A stretch of DNA of 64,000 nucleotides from Gemmatimonadota bacterium (GTDB taxonomy: Bacteria > Gemmatimonadota > Gemmatimonadetes > Gemmatimonadales > GWC2-71-9), in contig QHVB01000031.1 in assembly GCA_003222195.1 (NCBI GenBank), forward strand, positions 1 through 64,000. Reading direction: 5' to 3'. The stretch's first letter is position 1, and the number at the start of each line of letters is the position of its first letter. Below the pieces are notes generated by a model. That model ran no database searches. It was not told where the DNA came from and saw only the letters and a list, made by a program, of their open reading frames with translations. Of the stretch, positions 1-9,850 are shown piece by piece. The translations under genes were made by a program, and so were the position numbers.

Positions 1-78
1 AACCATGTGCGTGATGGAATCCTGAGCGGGGGTTTGAGCCGCGAGCATAACAAGCGGGAAGAGGAACGTTGTTAGCAT
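1..78 (-). CDS. Partial cassette gene, predicted secreted protein
   Basis: The first 26 codons of a cassette gene run off the left edge of the window. The ATG lies 12 bases after the attC core, as in other cassettes here. The N-terminus begins MLTTFLFPLVMLAAQ and then TPAQD, which looks like a short signal peptide with cleavage near the AAQ or PAQ. The rest is outside the window, so no function can be given. Confidence 0.5.
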   Translation of the reverse strand, partial: MLTTFLFPLVMLAAQTPAQDSITHMV

Positions 79-89
79 GCTGCGCGGGC

Positions 90-182
90 GCCTAACGGAT
101 CGCACTTAAGCTACGGCGCGCTGAAGAAAAAGTATTCATTCAATATCCTACGCGCGCCGCCAGCTTCAAGCACTTGTTAGGC
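90..182 (-). repeat. attC recombination site
   Basis: Bounded by GCCTAAC (90-96) and GTTAGGC (176-182), with paired inner arms and the unpaired base typical of attC. It differs from the other sites by a few substitutions in the arms and loop. It closes the cassette that carries the 117-residue protein. Confidence 0.9.
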
Positions 183-188
183 CGCGCA

Positions 189-542
189 TCACAAATCCTC
201 AGGCCCTGGAAACCTCGGCTCGCCAGACAGCGGTTGGGCGTTCTGAATGATTAATCGCCAACCACCATTGCTGAGCTGCTCGTTAATCTTGTCCTCGATG
301 ACCGATCGGGGACCATCCGGCACTATCAAGAGCGCTGGCCAGATGGCGCTAACGAACGGCTCCTCAGCATGCTTCCGAAGCCAGGCCCGCGTAACCGTCA
401 TGATCGAATGCCACTGATTGTCCTCTGGCGAACGAAGGAAGACGACCATGTGCAACTCGGCGGGGTGCCGGAGCCACGCCTGGACGCTCTCCTCGCGCTC
501 GCTGAATCGCCACTCAATCTGTTGGGTCTTCGTCCGGCTCAT
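189..542 (-). CDS. Cassette-encoded hypothetical protein, 117 aa
   Basis: No family is recognised. The protein is soluble, without a signal peptide or membrane segment, and mixes charged helices with tryptophan-rich strands (WRFSEREE near residue 11, FVSAIWPALLIVPDG near 65). The ATG is 11 bases from the position where the upstream attC core was split by the IS110 element, and the stop is 6 bases before the next attC. The insertion therefore separates this gene from anything transcribing through the array from the right. A plus-strand transcript from the IS would not serve it. Confidence 0.7.
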   Translation of the reverse strand: MSRTKTQQIEWRFSEREESVQAWLRHPAELHMVVFLRSPEDNQWHSIMTVTRAWLRKHAEEPFVSAIWPALLIVPDGPRSVIEDKINEQLSNGGWRLIIQNAQPLSGEPRFPGPEDL

Positions 543-554
543 TTTGCGCTGCCT

Positions 555-1785
<1,231 letters not shown>

Positions 1786-1793
1786 GGCGGGCA

Positions 1794-2213
1794 TTAAGAA
1801 GCCTTTGTCTCCGTGTGGATCATCGTACGCCATTGCCGTCCGCGCATCTGCCAGACGCTGGCCACCCAGTAGGTGCCCGACACATCTTTACCGCCCGACT
1901 CCCCGTTAACACCCACCTTATAGGTCAGCAACACGACCTGCGGGCTAAGACGGTGGACTGTCAAATCGCTCAGATGGAAGTCTTTTAGATTCGCTGAGCG
2001 CACCTGTGCCACTTCTGTATCCCGATTGTGCAGACCGTCCGCGTAGACGCCTACAAACGTCGAATCGAGACCAGCGCTGAATGCATCCATCTTCTTGTCT
2101 TTGACTGCCTGCCACATGGCGGTCTCTTTGCCAATCCAATCGACGGAAGCCTGGGCCATCGCTGCCGTGGCGCTGCACACGAGGGCGCCTGCAAGCAACC
2201 AAATCCCACGCAT
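1794..2213 (-). CDS. Cassette-encoded secreted NTF2-like (DUF4440-type) protein, 139 aa
   Basis: A clear signal peptide (MRGIWLLAGALVCSATAAMAQA, cleavage near residue 21) precedes about 118 residues. Their pattern of an N-terminal amphipathic helix (WIGKETAMWQAVKDKK), LDSTFVGVY, then curved strands ending in VWQMRGRQWRTMIHTE resembles the SnoaL/DUF4440 branch of the NTF2-like fold. Such domains bind small molecules or act as immunity proteins, so no reaction is proposed. It starts 35 bases after the attC core and ends 8 bases before the next. Confidence 0.65.
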   Translation of the reverse strand: MRGIWLLAGALVCSATAAMAQASVDWIGKETAMWQAVKDKKMDAFSAGLDSTFVGVYADGLHNRDTEVAQVRSANLKDFHLSDLTVHRLSPQVVLLTYKVGVNGESGGKDVSGTYWVASVWQMRGRQWRTMIHTETKAS

Positions 2214-2248
2214 CGCGACCTCCCGAGATTGAGGGTGAGATCCCCGCC

Positions 2249-2338
2249 GCCTAACGGATCGCGCTTAAGCTGCGGCGCGCTGAAGAAAGATTCATTCCAT
2301 AATCTACGCGCGCCGTCAGCTTCAAGCGCTTGTTAGGC
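2249..2338 (-). repeat. attC recombination site
   Basis: Bounded by GCCTAAC (2249-2255) and GTTAGGC (2332-2338). It closes the cassette that holds the tRNA-like segment and is nearly identical to the sites at 3299, 4106, 4707, 5113 and 5802. Confidence 0.92.
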
Positions 2339-2748
2339 AGCTACCGCTACGAACCCAACAAGAAAGGTCGGGCTGGTTCGAGCACGATCCCGGCGCCGGC
2401 GATGCCGACTCCAGTGATACGCGTCGTGTGCCAGCCCGAGCTTGTGCCCGTGACGGTGTGCGGCCGGATTCGAACCCGGGGTCCCGGTCGGGCGCCCCCA
2501 TCGTCGGTGGGAGTTGAACCCACATCGCGACGGCCTCCGGTACTGACCAAATACGCGCACAGTTCGTCGGGTTATTAGTACGGGGCGGGGTTCGAACCCG
2601 CGCAGGGATTTCTCCCTCACCAGAACGAATCTGGGGCTCTGCCAGCTGAGCTACCCGCACCGCGCCGCGTGACATCGGAACAAACACCGATGCTCGTTGG
2701 CGTAGCCGCTGGAATGAATCTAGAAGGCAGGCGATTAGAGAGGTAGCT
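2339..2748 (-). other. Integron cassette without a convincing ORF, rich in tRNA-like motifs
   Basis: These 410 bases lie between two attC sites and contain no believable protein gene. On the minus strand they show three T-arm-like hairpins spaced through the cassette: GGTTCGAACCC inside the tRNA-like gene at 2578-2660, GGGTTCAACTCCC near 2508-2520, and GGGTTCGAATCC near 2466-2477. Only the first belongs to a full cloverleaf. The other two lack matching 5' acceptor strands, so they may be decayed tRNA remnants. Confidence 0.5.
2578..2660 (-). tRNA. tRNA-like gene in a cassette, anticodon uncertain (possibly TCG, Arg)
   Basis: Acceptor strands GTGCGGG and CCCGTAC pair over seven positions with one G-T. 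TA is at 8-9 and the D-arm is GCTC/GAGC. The T-arm is GCGGG, TTCGAAC, CCCGC. The anticodon arm is abnormal: either a perfect CCAGA/TCTGG stem with a five-base loop, or a weaker stem whose seven-base loop gives TCG. A long variable arm (AGGGA, GAAA, TCCCT) makes it 83 bases. It may be a pseudogene or a tRNA mimic. Confidence 0.4.
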
Positions 2749-2880
2749 GCCTAACGGAGTGCGCCTAAGCTGCGGCGCCGAACTAGAACGATCACAGACG
2801 GAATTCTAAAGCACCGTATATCAGGACGTAATCCGCGATAAGTGGGCAGGGGCGCCGGCAGCTTCAGGCGCGTGTTAGGC
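2749..2880 (-). repeat. Long, divergent attC site
   Basis: Bounded by GCCTAAC (2749-2755) and GTTAGGC (2874-2880), 132 bp long against about 90 for its neighbours. The outer arms are related (CCTAAGCTG against CAGCTTCAGG), but the central loop is replaced by an unrelated sequence about 40 bases longer. This suggests the cassette came from a different attC lineage. Confidence 0.85.
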
Positions 2881-2891
2881 GGCGGTCCCCC

Positions 2892-3281
2892 TCAGTTAGG
2901 TTGCTGGCGCATCATCTCATCCACCCGTCGCTGTATGCGCTCCAATTGCTGAAAGACGGTGCGTAGATGTGCGTCGGTTTGCTGAAGTCTCTCCTCCAGA
3001 GCGGCCTGCTGAGCGTCCAGGTCCCGGAACTGAGCTGACAGTGTGGCGGCCCTTTCGGAGGCTCGATTGGCGGCGGCAAGTACGGTGGTGTCGTCGAGAA
3101 GCCGCTGCACGTTAGCAAGAACCTCACGAGCGTTACGTAAGGACATCTCGACAGTGGAGTCTTGGAAGGCAGGAAAGTGAGCGACAGCAGGGGGAACGGG
3201 GACTTGCCCGCTGGCGCCCGATGACGCGCACACCGCGGCGATCGGGACAAGCATTGTGAGAACGATAAACCGGTTTTGCAT
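2892..3281 (-). CDS. Cassette-encoded secreted coiled-coil protein, 129 aa
   Basis: A signal peptide ends near residue 25 (VCASSGASGQ). The rest is a long heptad-like helix from about 45 to 125 (VEMSLRNAREVLANVQRLL, then FRDLDAQQAALEERLQQ and LERIQRRVDEMMRQQ). No family is recognised. It resembles small periplasmic coiled-coil proteins in general shape only. A GGAGG-type ribosome binding site lies before the ATG (AAGGAGGTT on the minus strand). Confidence 0.7.
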   Translation of the reverse strand: MQNRFIVLTMLVPIAAVCASSGASGQVPVPPAVAHFPAFQDSTVEMSLRNAREVLANVQRLLDDTTVLAAANRASERAATLSAQFRDLDAQQAALEERLQQTDAHLRTVFQQLERIQRRVDEMMRQQPN

Positions 3282-3298
3282 AGAACCTCCTTACCGCC

Positions 3299-3388
3299 GC
3301 CTAACGGATCGCGCTTAAGCTGCGGCGCGCTGAAGAAGGATTCATTCCTTAATGTACGCGCGCCGCCAGCTTCAAGCGCTTGTTAGGC
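3299..3388 (-). repeat. attC recombination site
   Basis: Bounded by GCCTAAC (3299-3305) and GTTAGGC (3382-3388). It belongs to the cassette with the small membrane protein. Confidence 0.92.
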
Positions 3389-3400
3389 GGCTCGCCCGGC

Positions 3401-3574
3401 CTAGGAGGCGCGAGCCCTCGGTGACATGCTCGCGCGACCGGCGATGACGAAGAACACCGTGAATAGGGCGTAGAGCCCCGCCTGCCCCCACGCCAGCGCA
3501 TTGAACACCCCCGACAGTGCCGCCAGGACAGCGACGACTGCCGAGAGCCCGTTCAATATCGTAAGCCCGAGCAC
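3401..3574 (-). CDS. Cassette-encoded small membrane protein, 57 aa
   Basis: Two hydrophobic segments (LGLTILNGLSAVVAVLAAL and LYALFTVFFVIAG) and a basic tail (SPRARAS) predict a small inner-membrane protein with two helices. The GTG at 3574 is chosen because GGGAGG sits six bases upstream. A longer in-frame start at 3631 would lie inside the upstream attC and is rejected. No family is recognised. Confidence 0.6.
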   Translation of the reverse strand: MLGLTILNGLSAVVAVLAALSGVFNALAWGQAGLYALFTVFFVIAGRASMSPRARAS

Positions 3575-3588
3575 GATCGCCTCCCGCG

Positions 3589-3674
3589 CCCTACCAGCTC
3601 TTAAGCTGCGGCGCGCTGAAAAAAGATTCATTCCTTAATCTACGCGCGCCGCCAGCTTCAAGCGCTTGTTAGAC
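3589..3674 (-). repeat. attC site with a decayed core
   Basis: The GTTAGAC end (3668-3674), loop and most arms match the other sites. The opposite end reads GCCCTACCAGCTCTTAAG instead of GCCTAACGGATCGCGCTTAAG. The crossover core GTTAGGC on the minus strand is therefore lost. Confidence 0.85.
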
Positions 3675-4085
3675 AGCGGACGAGCGAAGCTCAAACTGCG
3701 CCCGGGTTCGAGCCCTAAGAAGATAGAAGATCATGGCCCCGCCGATGGGAATCCCAATCAGGGTCCGCAGGTCACCCCGCGTGACTGCGTTCATTAGGTC
3801 ACCGAGCAAATTGATCGCCAAAATGCCTACCGCCAAGCGACGGCCCCATTGCGCTTGAATCCATAAACCGATCGCTCCGAGGGCACAGGCGATCGCGACC
3901 GCCGCCATGAGCAACATGCCCCACCCTCCCAGCTCTGCCAGAGCGCGATGAGCGTCAGGATTGAGCCGCCATATGGGCTCGAGAAAGCCGCCAGATAGCA
4001 GATGCCCTAAGAACGCCAAGAAGGCCATCAACGCACCGAAGACAAAGAATGCGCTAAGGAGAGTGAGGCCGACGGGACGTCGCAT
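3669..4085 (-). CDS. Cassette-encoded four-helix membrane protein, 138 aa
   Basis: Four hydrophobic stretches are visible: residues 6-32, about 52-77, about 83-97, and about 108-123. The protein starts MRRPVGLTLLSAFFV and ends in a polar tail. It resembles small DoxX-like or generic integral membrane proteins, but no diagnostic motif is seen. The TAA stop (3669-3671) lies inside the attC end sequence, so the site itself terminates the gene. Confidence 0.7.
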   Translation of the reverse strand: MRRPVGLTLLSAFFVFGALMAFLAFLGHLLSGGFLEPIWRLNPDAHRALAELGGWGMLLMAAVAIACALGAIGLWIQAQWGRRLAVGILAINLLGDLMNAVTRGDLRTLIGIPIGGAMIFYLLRARTRAQFELRSSAV

Positions 4086-4105
4086 GCGCGAAGTGTGTTA
4101 CCGCT

Positions 4106-4195
4106 GTCTAACGAATCGCGCTTAAGCTGCGGCGCGCTGAAGAAAGATTCATTCCACAATCTACGCGCGCCGTCAGCTTCAAGCGCTTGTTAGGC
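4106..4195 (-). repeat. attC recombination site
   Basis: Bounded by GTCTAAC (4106-4112) and GTTAGGC (4189-4195). It closes the cassette with the endonuclease-like protein, whose stop codon overlaps it. Confidence 0.92.
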
Positions 4196-4696
4196 AGCAC
4201 CGCTCCCTCGAGGGTGCGGGTGAGAGGAGGGCGGATGAAGTTGTGCAACAGCATGCTCGGCTAGCGTCAAGGACTCCGTGACTCCGGCGCTAATCCGATC
4301 CCTGTAGGTCAAGACGAAGTCGTGAGGCGACGTTGCGTTCTGCAGGATGATGCCAAAGTAGCTCGCGAGTTCCGTCGCTCCCGGCCCGCAACCCCGGGAG
4401 GTTGCCAGAGCGCCCCTGACTTTCTGCGAGCGCAGGGCTCCAGCAATGTCGTGAACACGGGCCGCGAGAACCAGAACCGCGTCGGGAGTTACCTTCTTCT
4501 TCCAACACTTGCACTCGATGATGTGCACCTCGCCCTGAACGGCGAATGAAACATCGATCTGGTGCGGGTAGCCAGACGCCCCCGAGATCTTGTTGCCCCT
4601 CCCGTGAGCCAAGGATGCAGGCGCCAAGCCATCGACCTCCTTGACGAGGGCCGCGACCAGCTCGGCGACGAGGTGCTCGTACTCGCTTGGTTTCAA
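4190..4696 (-). CDS. Cassette-encoded restriction-endonuclease-like protein (Mrr/PD-(D/E)xK type), 168 aa
   Basis: The N-terminal helix (YEHLVAELVAALVKE) is followed by HQIDVSF (D48) and HIIECKCWKKK (E61, K63). That is the D...ExK arrangement of PD-(D/E)xK nucleases of the Mrr or DUF-type restriction fold, with the usual spacing between the aspartate strand and the ExK strand. No methylase is adjacent, and a standalone Mrr-like enzyme would act on modified or foreign DNA. The function is inferred from the motif. The TAA stop is supplied by the attC sequence (4190-4192), so the last residues (HPHPRGSGAA) are cassette-end coding. Confidence 0.65.
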   Translation of the reverse strand: MKPSEYEHLVAELVAALVKEVDGLAPASLAHGRGNKISGASGYPHQIDVSFAVQGEVHIIECKCWKKKVTPDAVLVLAARVHDIAGALRSQKVRGALATSRGCGPGATELASYFGIILQNATSPHDFVLTYRDRISAGVTESLTLAEHAVAQLHPPSSHPHPRGSGAA

Positions 4697-4706
4697 GCGC
4701 GGTGCT

Positions 4707-4796
4707 GCCTAACGGATCGCGCTTAAGCTGCGGCGCGCTGAAGAAAGATTCATTCCACAATCGACGCGCGCCGCCAGCTTCAAGCGCTTGTTAGAC
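4707..4796 (-). repeat. attC recombination site
   Basis: Bounded by GCCTAAC (4707-4713) and GTTAGAC (4790-4796). It closes the cassette with the 104-residue protein. Confidence 0.92.
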
Positions 4797-5105
4797 GGCC
4801 CGCGCATCCGCACTCAAGGACTTCGAGATACGAGAGCAGATACCTTTGACCTCATCCCTAAGCGCGTCAATGCTGAGCAGCTCGCGCCACCGCCGGGCGC
4901 TGAAGAGCACCTCAAGATGGTGATAGGCCTCGTCCAGTTTCTCTCGTACCCAAGGAGAGGCCCACTCTTGGCCTTGGAGTTGGAACCGAATCTCCTTCGC
5001 CCGAGCCAACCGCTTGGGATCCGCGCCCGGCTCCAGCGAGGCCATGGCTCGCAGCTCGTCGAGCAGACCGAGCGCTTCGTCTCGAGTGATGTCACGATGC
5101 TTCAT
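4791..5105 (-). CDS. Cassette-encoded hypothetical helical protein, 104 aa
   Basis: No family is recognised. The protein is soluble and mostly helical (ITRDEALGLLDELRAMASL, then PKRLARAKEIRFQLQGQ, then WVREKLDEAYHHLEVLF). It starts MKHRD seven bases after the upstream attC core. Its TAA stop is formed by the downstream attC end. Confidence 0.65.
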   Translation of the reverse strand: MKHRDITRDEALGLLDELRAMASLEPGADPKRLARAKEIRFQLQGQEWASPWVREKLDEAYHHLEVLFSARRWRELLSIDALRDEVKGICSRISKSLSADARAV

Positions 5106-5112
5106 GGGGGCC

Positions 5113-5202
5113 GCCTAACGGATCGCGCTTAAGCTGCGGCGCGCTGAAGAACGATTCATTCCTTAGTCTACGCGCGCCGCCAGCTTCAAGCGCATGTTAG
5201 GC
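5113..5202 (-). repeat. attC recombination site
   Basis: Bounded by GCCTAAC (5113-5119) and GTTAGGC (5196-5202). It closes the cassette with the 190-residue protein. Confidence 0.92.
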
Positions 5203-5211
5203 GGACGCCCA

Positions 5212-5784
5212 CTAAATGGGATAGTCAAAGGTCGCCTCGCCGGGCTCCTTCAACGCGTCCCCGTAGATATTCCACCGATTGCCATCTGGCGTGGCCGCCC
5301 AGAAAAACCAGAGTTGCTTGAATGGTATGACAGGCATGGTGATCGCTCTGAGATCCATCTTGGCACGCCGATTCAACTTGACAGCGAGAGCGGTATCTGA
5401 ACCCGGGGAGTATTTCGGAAGACTCGCAACCAGATCCTGCAGAGTGGCTCGAGGATTCAGGTCCGCTGGTACCAACTCCTTTAGCTGAACCGGGCAGAAC
5501 TGCTGTTGGTCATCCTGAATCCATCCAACGACAAAGTCGTAATCGCCCGACTCCTCGGTCGCGTAGCCCATCGGACGTTCCTGCGCAATGCCCATTCCGT
5601 AGGTGAAGAGAGCTGCGTCTCTCCATTCCCGATACTTCTTGAGCGTCGGTGTGCGCAGACGCCGGACCCTTTCGTCCTCGATGCTGGCGAGCTCGCGCTC
5701 TATTAGACGCAGGTCCCGGAGAATGCGTGCGGGATCGTGGTAGGTCAGCGTTCCCCAATGCCGGAGTTGATCCCGCGTCGCCAT
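5212..5784 (-). CDS. Cassette-encoded hypothetical protein with a possible nuclease motif, 190 aa
   Basis: No family is named with confidence. After a helical N-terminus (ARILRDLRLIERELASIED) there is a segment ESGDYDFVVGW (D81, D83) followed by FCPVQLKEL (Q100, K102). D...QxK is a known variant of the PD-(D/E)xK nuclease motif. The C-terminal half has strands ending LWFFWAATPDGNRWNIYGD. It could be a defence nuclease or an inactive relative; the motif is suggestive only. Confidence 0.6.
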   Translation of the reverse strand: MATRDQLRHWGTLTYHDPARILRDLRLIERELASIEDERVRRLRTPTLKKYREWRDAALFTYGMGIAQERPMGYATEESGDYDFVVGWIQDDQQQFCPVQLKELVPADLNPRATLQDLVASLPKYSPGSDTALAVKLNRRAKMDLRAITMPVIPFKQLWFFWAATPDGNRWNIYGDALKEPGEATFDYPI

Positions 5785-5801
5785 GGAAGTGTGGGCGTTC
5801 C

Positions 5802-5891
5802 GCCTAACGGATCGCGCTTAAGCTGCGGCGCGCTGAAGAAAGATTCATTCCTCAATCTACGCGCGCCGCCAGCTTCAAGCGCTTGTTAGAC
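5802..5891 (-). repeat. attC recombination site
   Basis: Bounded by GCCTAAC (5802-5808) and GTTAGAC (5885-5891). It closes the first cassette of the array. Confidence 0.92.
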
Positions 5892-5898
5892 GGCGCGG

Positions 5899-6228
5899 TC
5901 ACTTCGCCGGCAGTGAACCGGCGTACTTCGCAGCCACCTGCACCCACTTGCCGAGCTTCGCGTCGGTTTTGAGGCCCGCTTGCGCCACGAGAATCCATCC
6001 CTTCATCGGCCGCCCCGTCAGATCGAAGCGCCGCGTGTGAGGCTGAGCCAGAGCGGCATCCGTCTCCTCGGGCGCGAGACGCACGATCAGCTCGGCCTTG
6101 TGCACGCCCACGCACATGTTGCCATTCAAGAGGAACGCAATGCCGCCGAACATCTTCTTCTCAGCGAGCCCTTTGCGCCGGCCAAGTGAGCCGCGAATTC
6201 GTGTTGCTAACCGTTCATCAAAGGCCAT
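5899..6228 (-). CDS. TfoX N-terminal-domain-like protein, first cassette, 109 aa
   Basis: The sequence matches the small TfoX_N family: an N-terminal helix with FDERLATRIRGSLG, then LAEKKMFGGIAFLLNG, NMCVGVHKAELIVRL and a C-terminal GWILVAQAGLKTDAKLG. These are single-domain relatives of the competence regulator Sxy/TfoX, usually 100-120 residues, of unknown biochemical role. The short domain has no C-terminal TfoX half. As the cassette nearest the integrase it would be the most recently captured in a working integron. Confidence 0.85.
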   Translation of the reverse strand: MAFDERLATRIRGSLGRRKGLAEKKMFGGIAFLLNGNMCVGVHKAELIVRLAPEETDAALAQPHTRRFDLTGRPMKGWILVAQAGLKTDAKLGKWVQVAAKYAGSLPAK

Positions 6229-6257
6229 GCCTAGGTTCTCAATGAGTGAATCGCGCC

Positions 6258-6396
6258 GTCTAACTAGTAATTAACCTGATTCATTCGGGACTCCTTCTAC
6301 ACCAAATCTTGTCGCGCTAACGGTCGACCCTCCAACTCCCAGACGCGTGTTAGGCTGCGTCTTCTGCAAGATAACACGCGAAGCCGCGCGTTAGAC
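6258..6396 (-). other. Candidate attI region or decayed attC next to the integrase
   Basis: The first cassette begins at GTCTAAC (6258-6264), the expected GTTAGAC crossover on the minus strand. Between it and the integrase stop lie two more core-like heptamers, GTTAGGC at 6349-6355 and GTTAGAC at 6390-6396, plus CTAACGG near 6317. The 6258-6355 stretch lacks the paired arms of the other attC sites, so an attI is possible. Otherwise the 187-base gap shows nothing else. Confidence 0.45.
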
Positions 6397-6415
6397 TGCC
6401 AAATCCCAGAGATGC

Positions 6416-7309
6416 TCAGAGCGCATCCCCAGGGCTACGGACCGCCAGACGACCCCGATTGAGTACGTGGGTGTACATCATCGTCGTTCGCACATCATGG
6501 TGTCCGAGCAACTCCTGCACGGTCCGAATGTCGTATCCCCCCCTCGAGCAGATGAGTCGCAAACGAGTGGCGCAGCGTGTGGCAAGACGCCGGCTTAGTG
6601 ACGCCGCTTGCCTTAACGGCCGCGCGAAACGCTCGCTGCACCGCGGTGGGGTGTAGATGATAGCGACCTGCCCGGCCCGGAAACACCCACTGCCACGCCC
6701 ACTCCCGCTCCGCATTCGGATACTTCTTCCGGAGCGCGTCGGGAAGCTCGACCGTCGCGCGAGTTTCCTGAAAGCGCTCCCGTAACCCGTCCAAATACCT
6801 TACCAATGGCAAGCGCTGCGCGTCCGCAAGGATCGTAATGCGGTCCTTACCGCCCTTTCCTCGGCGCACCATGATCTCGCGACGCTCGAAATCCACGTCC
6901 TTTACGCGTAGTTGTAGCGCCTCGAGCAACCGCAAGCCCGATCCGTACAGCAACCCGGCCACCAGCCGCTCCACGCCCCGCATCCGCCCAAACACCGACC
7001 GCACCTCGGCACGCGTCAGTACACACGGCATCCGCCGGGGGCGCTGCGCCCGCGCTACGATACCGATCCAGCCCACGGGCTTGTCCAACACGATCCGATA
7101 CAAAAACAAGATCGCCGCGAGCGCCTGATTCTGGGTCGAGGCACGAGACTGGCAAGAAATGCCGCTACGTCTTGGTGCCCAAGGTCAGCAGGATGCCGAT
7201 TGCCGTGAAACCGAACGAACCGGCGAACCCACTGCACGTACGCCAACTCCGTACGTGAGCTGTAATGCCGAAGCCTTAATGCTTGCCGTAGTCGTGCCAG
7301 TAGCTTCAC
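6416..7309 (-). pseudogene. intI: Integron integrase IntI, frameshifted
   Basis: A tyrosine recombinase read in three pieces. Piece one, from GTG 7309, has the N-terminal SAM-like domain (YSSRTELAYVQWVRRF). Piece two has the catalytic arginine (GSGLRLLEALQLRVKD), the integron-integrase-specific insert ([17 protein letters not shown]) and [15 protein letters not shown]. Piece three has [17 protein letters not shown] and the nucleophile tyrosine (MMYTHV). The first break, near 7130, joins FLASL directly to ASTQNQAL, so about seven codons and the frame are lost. The second is a run of seven G (6537-6543) where six would restore LLEGGYD. All catalytic residues survive. The homopolymer break could be a sequencing error; the deletion is less likely to be. 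Confidence 0.92.
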
Positions 7310-7349
7310 GGCCCAGCATACAGCGCTGAAAGCCTACCGCATAATCATT

Positions 7350-8551
7350 TTAGTCTTTGTACGGATCGAACTCGTCCGCCCCCGCCATCACCACGATCAA
7401 TGGTCGTAGCGTATGCAACACCTCGACGGTCGGCCCTTGAGCCTTCAGCACGTCCGGCAACCGACGGTACACATGCGGGCTCTCGTCGGTCCCCCCGCCG
7501 CGCAACACCACGCCCTTCCCCTGCACCCACGCGTGCATCATCTCACGCGAGATCGCGCCAGGCTTCAGCACCTTGCCCTTCCGAGTACGCTTCCCCGCCG
7601 CGGCGGTACGACTCATCACCCGCCCCGCCCCGTGCACCGTCGAGTAGAGCGCGCGAGCCTGTAGGTCCTGGGTGGCGGCATCGGTCGGCGCCGCGCCCCG
7701 GAGAATCACCGCGTCATCACCCATCGAGCCGCCGACGAATCCCTTCTGTCCCGGAAACGCCGGCGTCGCGCCCTTGCGAACGACGTAGAGCTTCTCGGCG
7801 CCGTGCTCCTCGAGCCACGCGAAGTTGTGATGATTGTGGACCAACTCGACCTCGCGGCCGCCGAGCAGCGACACGACCTTGCGCGCGACCCACTCCCGAC
7901 CCGCGTAGGCGTAGCGTCCCGCGAGATTCATGAGCTGCCAGTAGGCGTCGCCAATCGGCGCATGGACGTCGAGCAGCACCTCGCGCTCGGGCGCGCGCTC
8001 GCCCCACGCCTTGTTCTGCGACAGCGCGAGAAAGCCGTGCGCGACACCGAAGCCAAAGCCCCTCGAGCCGAAGTGCACGCCCACCCAAATTCGGGTCGCT
8101 TCATCGGCGAACAGGTCTACATAGTGATTGCCCGATCCGACGGTGCCGAGCTGCTCGCGCGCCTTGGCGCGCAAGCGATCGCGCTCGTGCCGGTCGGGGA
8201 CGGCATCCCACGCGGGATCGTCGAACAGCGGATCGTCAATCGGCGCGTCGGCGGCGCGATTTCTGAGTCCTACACCGAAGGACAGCGACGCCTGAATCTC
8301 ATCGGCCAGCTCGCGCAGCCGCCCCTGGATTGCGGGCAGCGTGAGATCGGTCCGAATCGCGGCGTTGCCGCACGCGATGTCGAACCCCACGCCCACGACC
8401 GAGACTTTGTCGCGATAGGCCGCGACGCCGCCGATGGGCATGACATACCCCAGATGCCCGTCCGCCATGAGCGCGGCGCGCACGGCGCGGCTCGCGACAT
8501 CCCGCAGTTGTTCGAGGGTGTTCGACTCGTGCGATCCGAAGACTGCGGGCG

Positions 8552-8561
<10 letters not shown>
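7350..8561 (-). CDS. rtcB: RtcB-family RNA ligase
   Basis: RtcB joins RNA 2',3'-cyclic phosphate or 3'-phosphate ends to 5'-OH ends using GTP and manganese. Family motifs appear in order: [22 protein letters not shown] (metal-binding aspartate and the cysteine), [39 protein letters not shown] and [12 protein letters not shown], whose histidine is the guanylylated residue. The reading frame stays open far into asnS, so the start is set at GTG 8561, which overlaps the asnS stop by ten bases. At about 403 residues it is shorter than RtcB1 enzymes (about 480), lacking part of the N-terminus. No archease gene is nearby. Confidence 0.9.

Positions 8562-9835
<1,274 letters not shown>

Positions 9836-9850
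<15 letters not shown>

Noticed and set aside
2322-2687. 121-residue minus-strand ORF in the ORF-less cassette
   Set aside because: Its frame runs through the tRNA-like stem-loops and into the attC, with a composition that merely reflects T-arm sequences; no start site signal.
5899-6228. Full competence regulator TfoX/Sxy
   Set aside because: Only the small N-terminal domain is present, within a cassette and without the C-terminal half.
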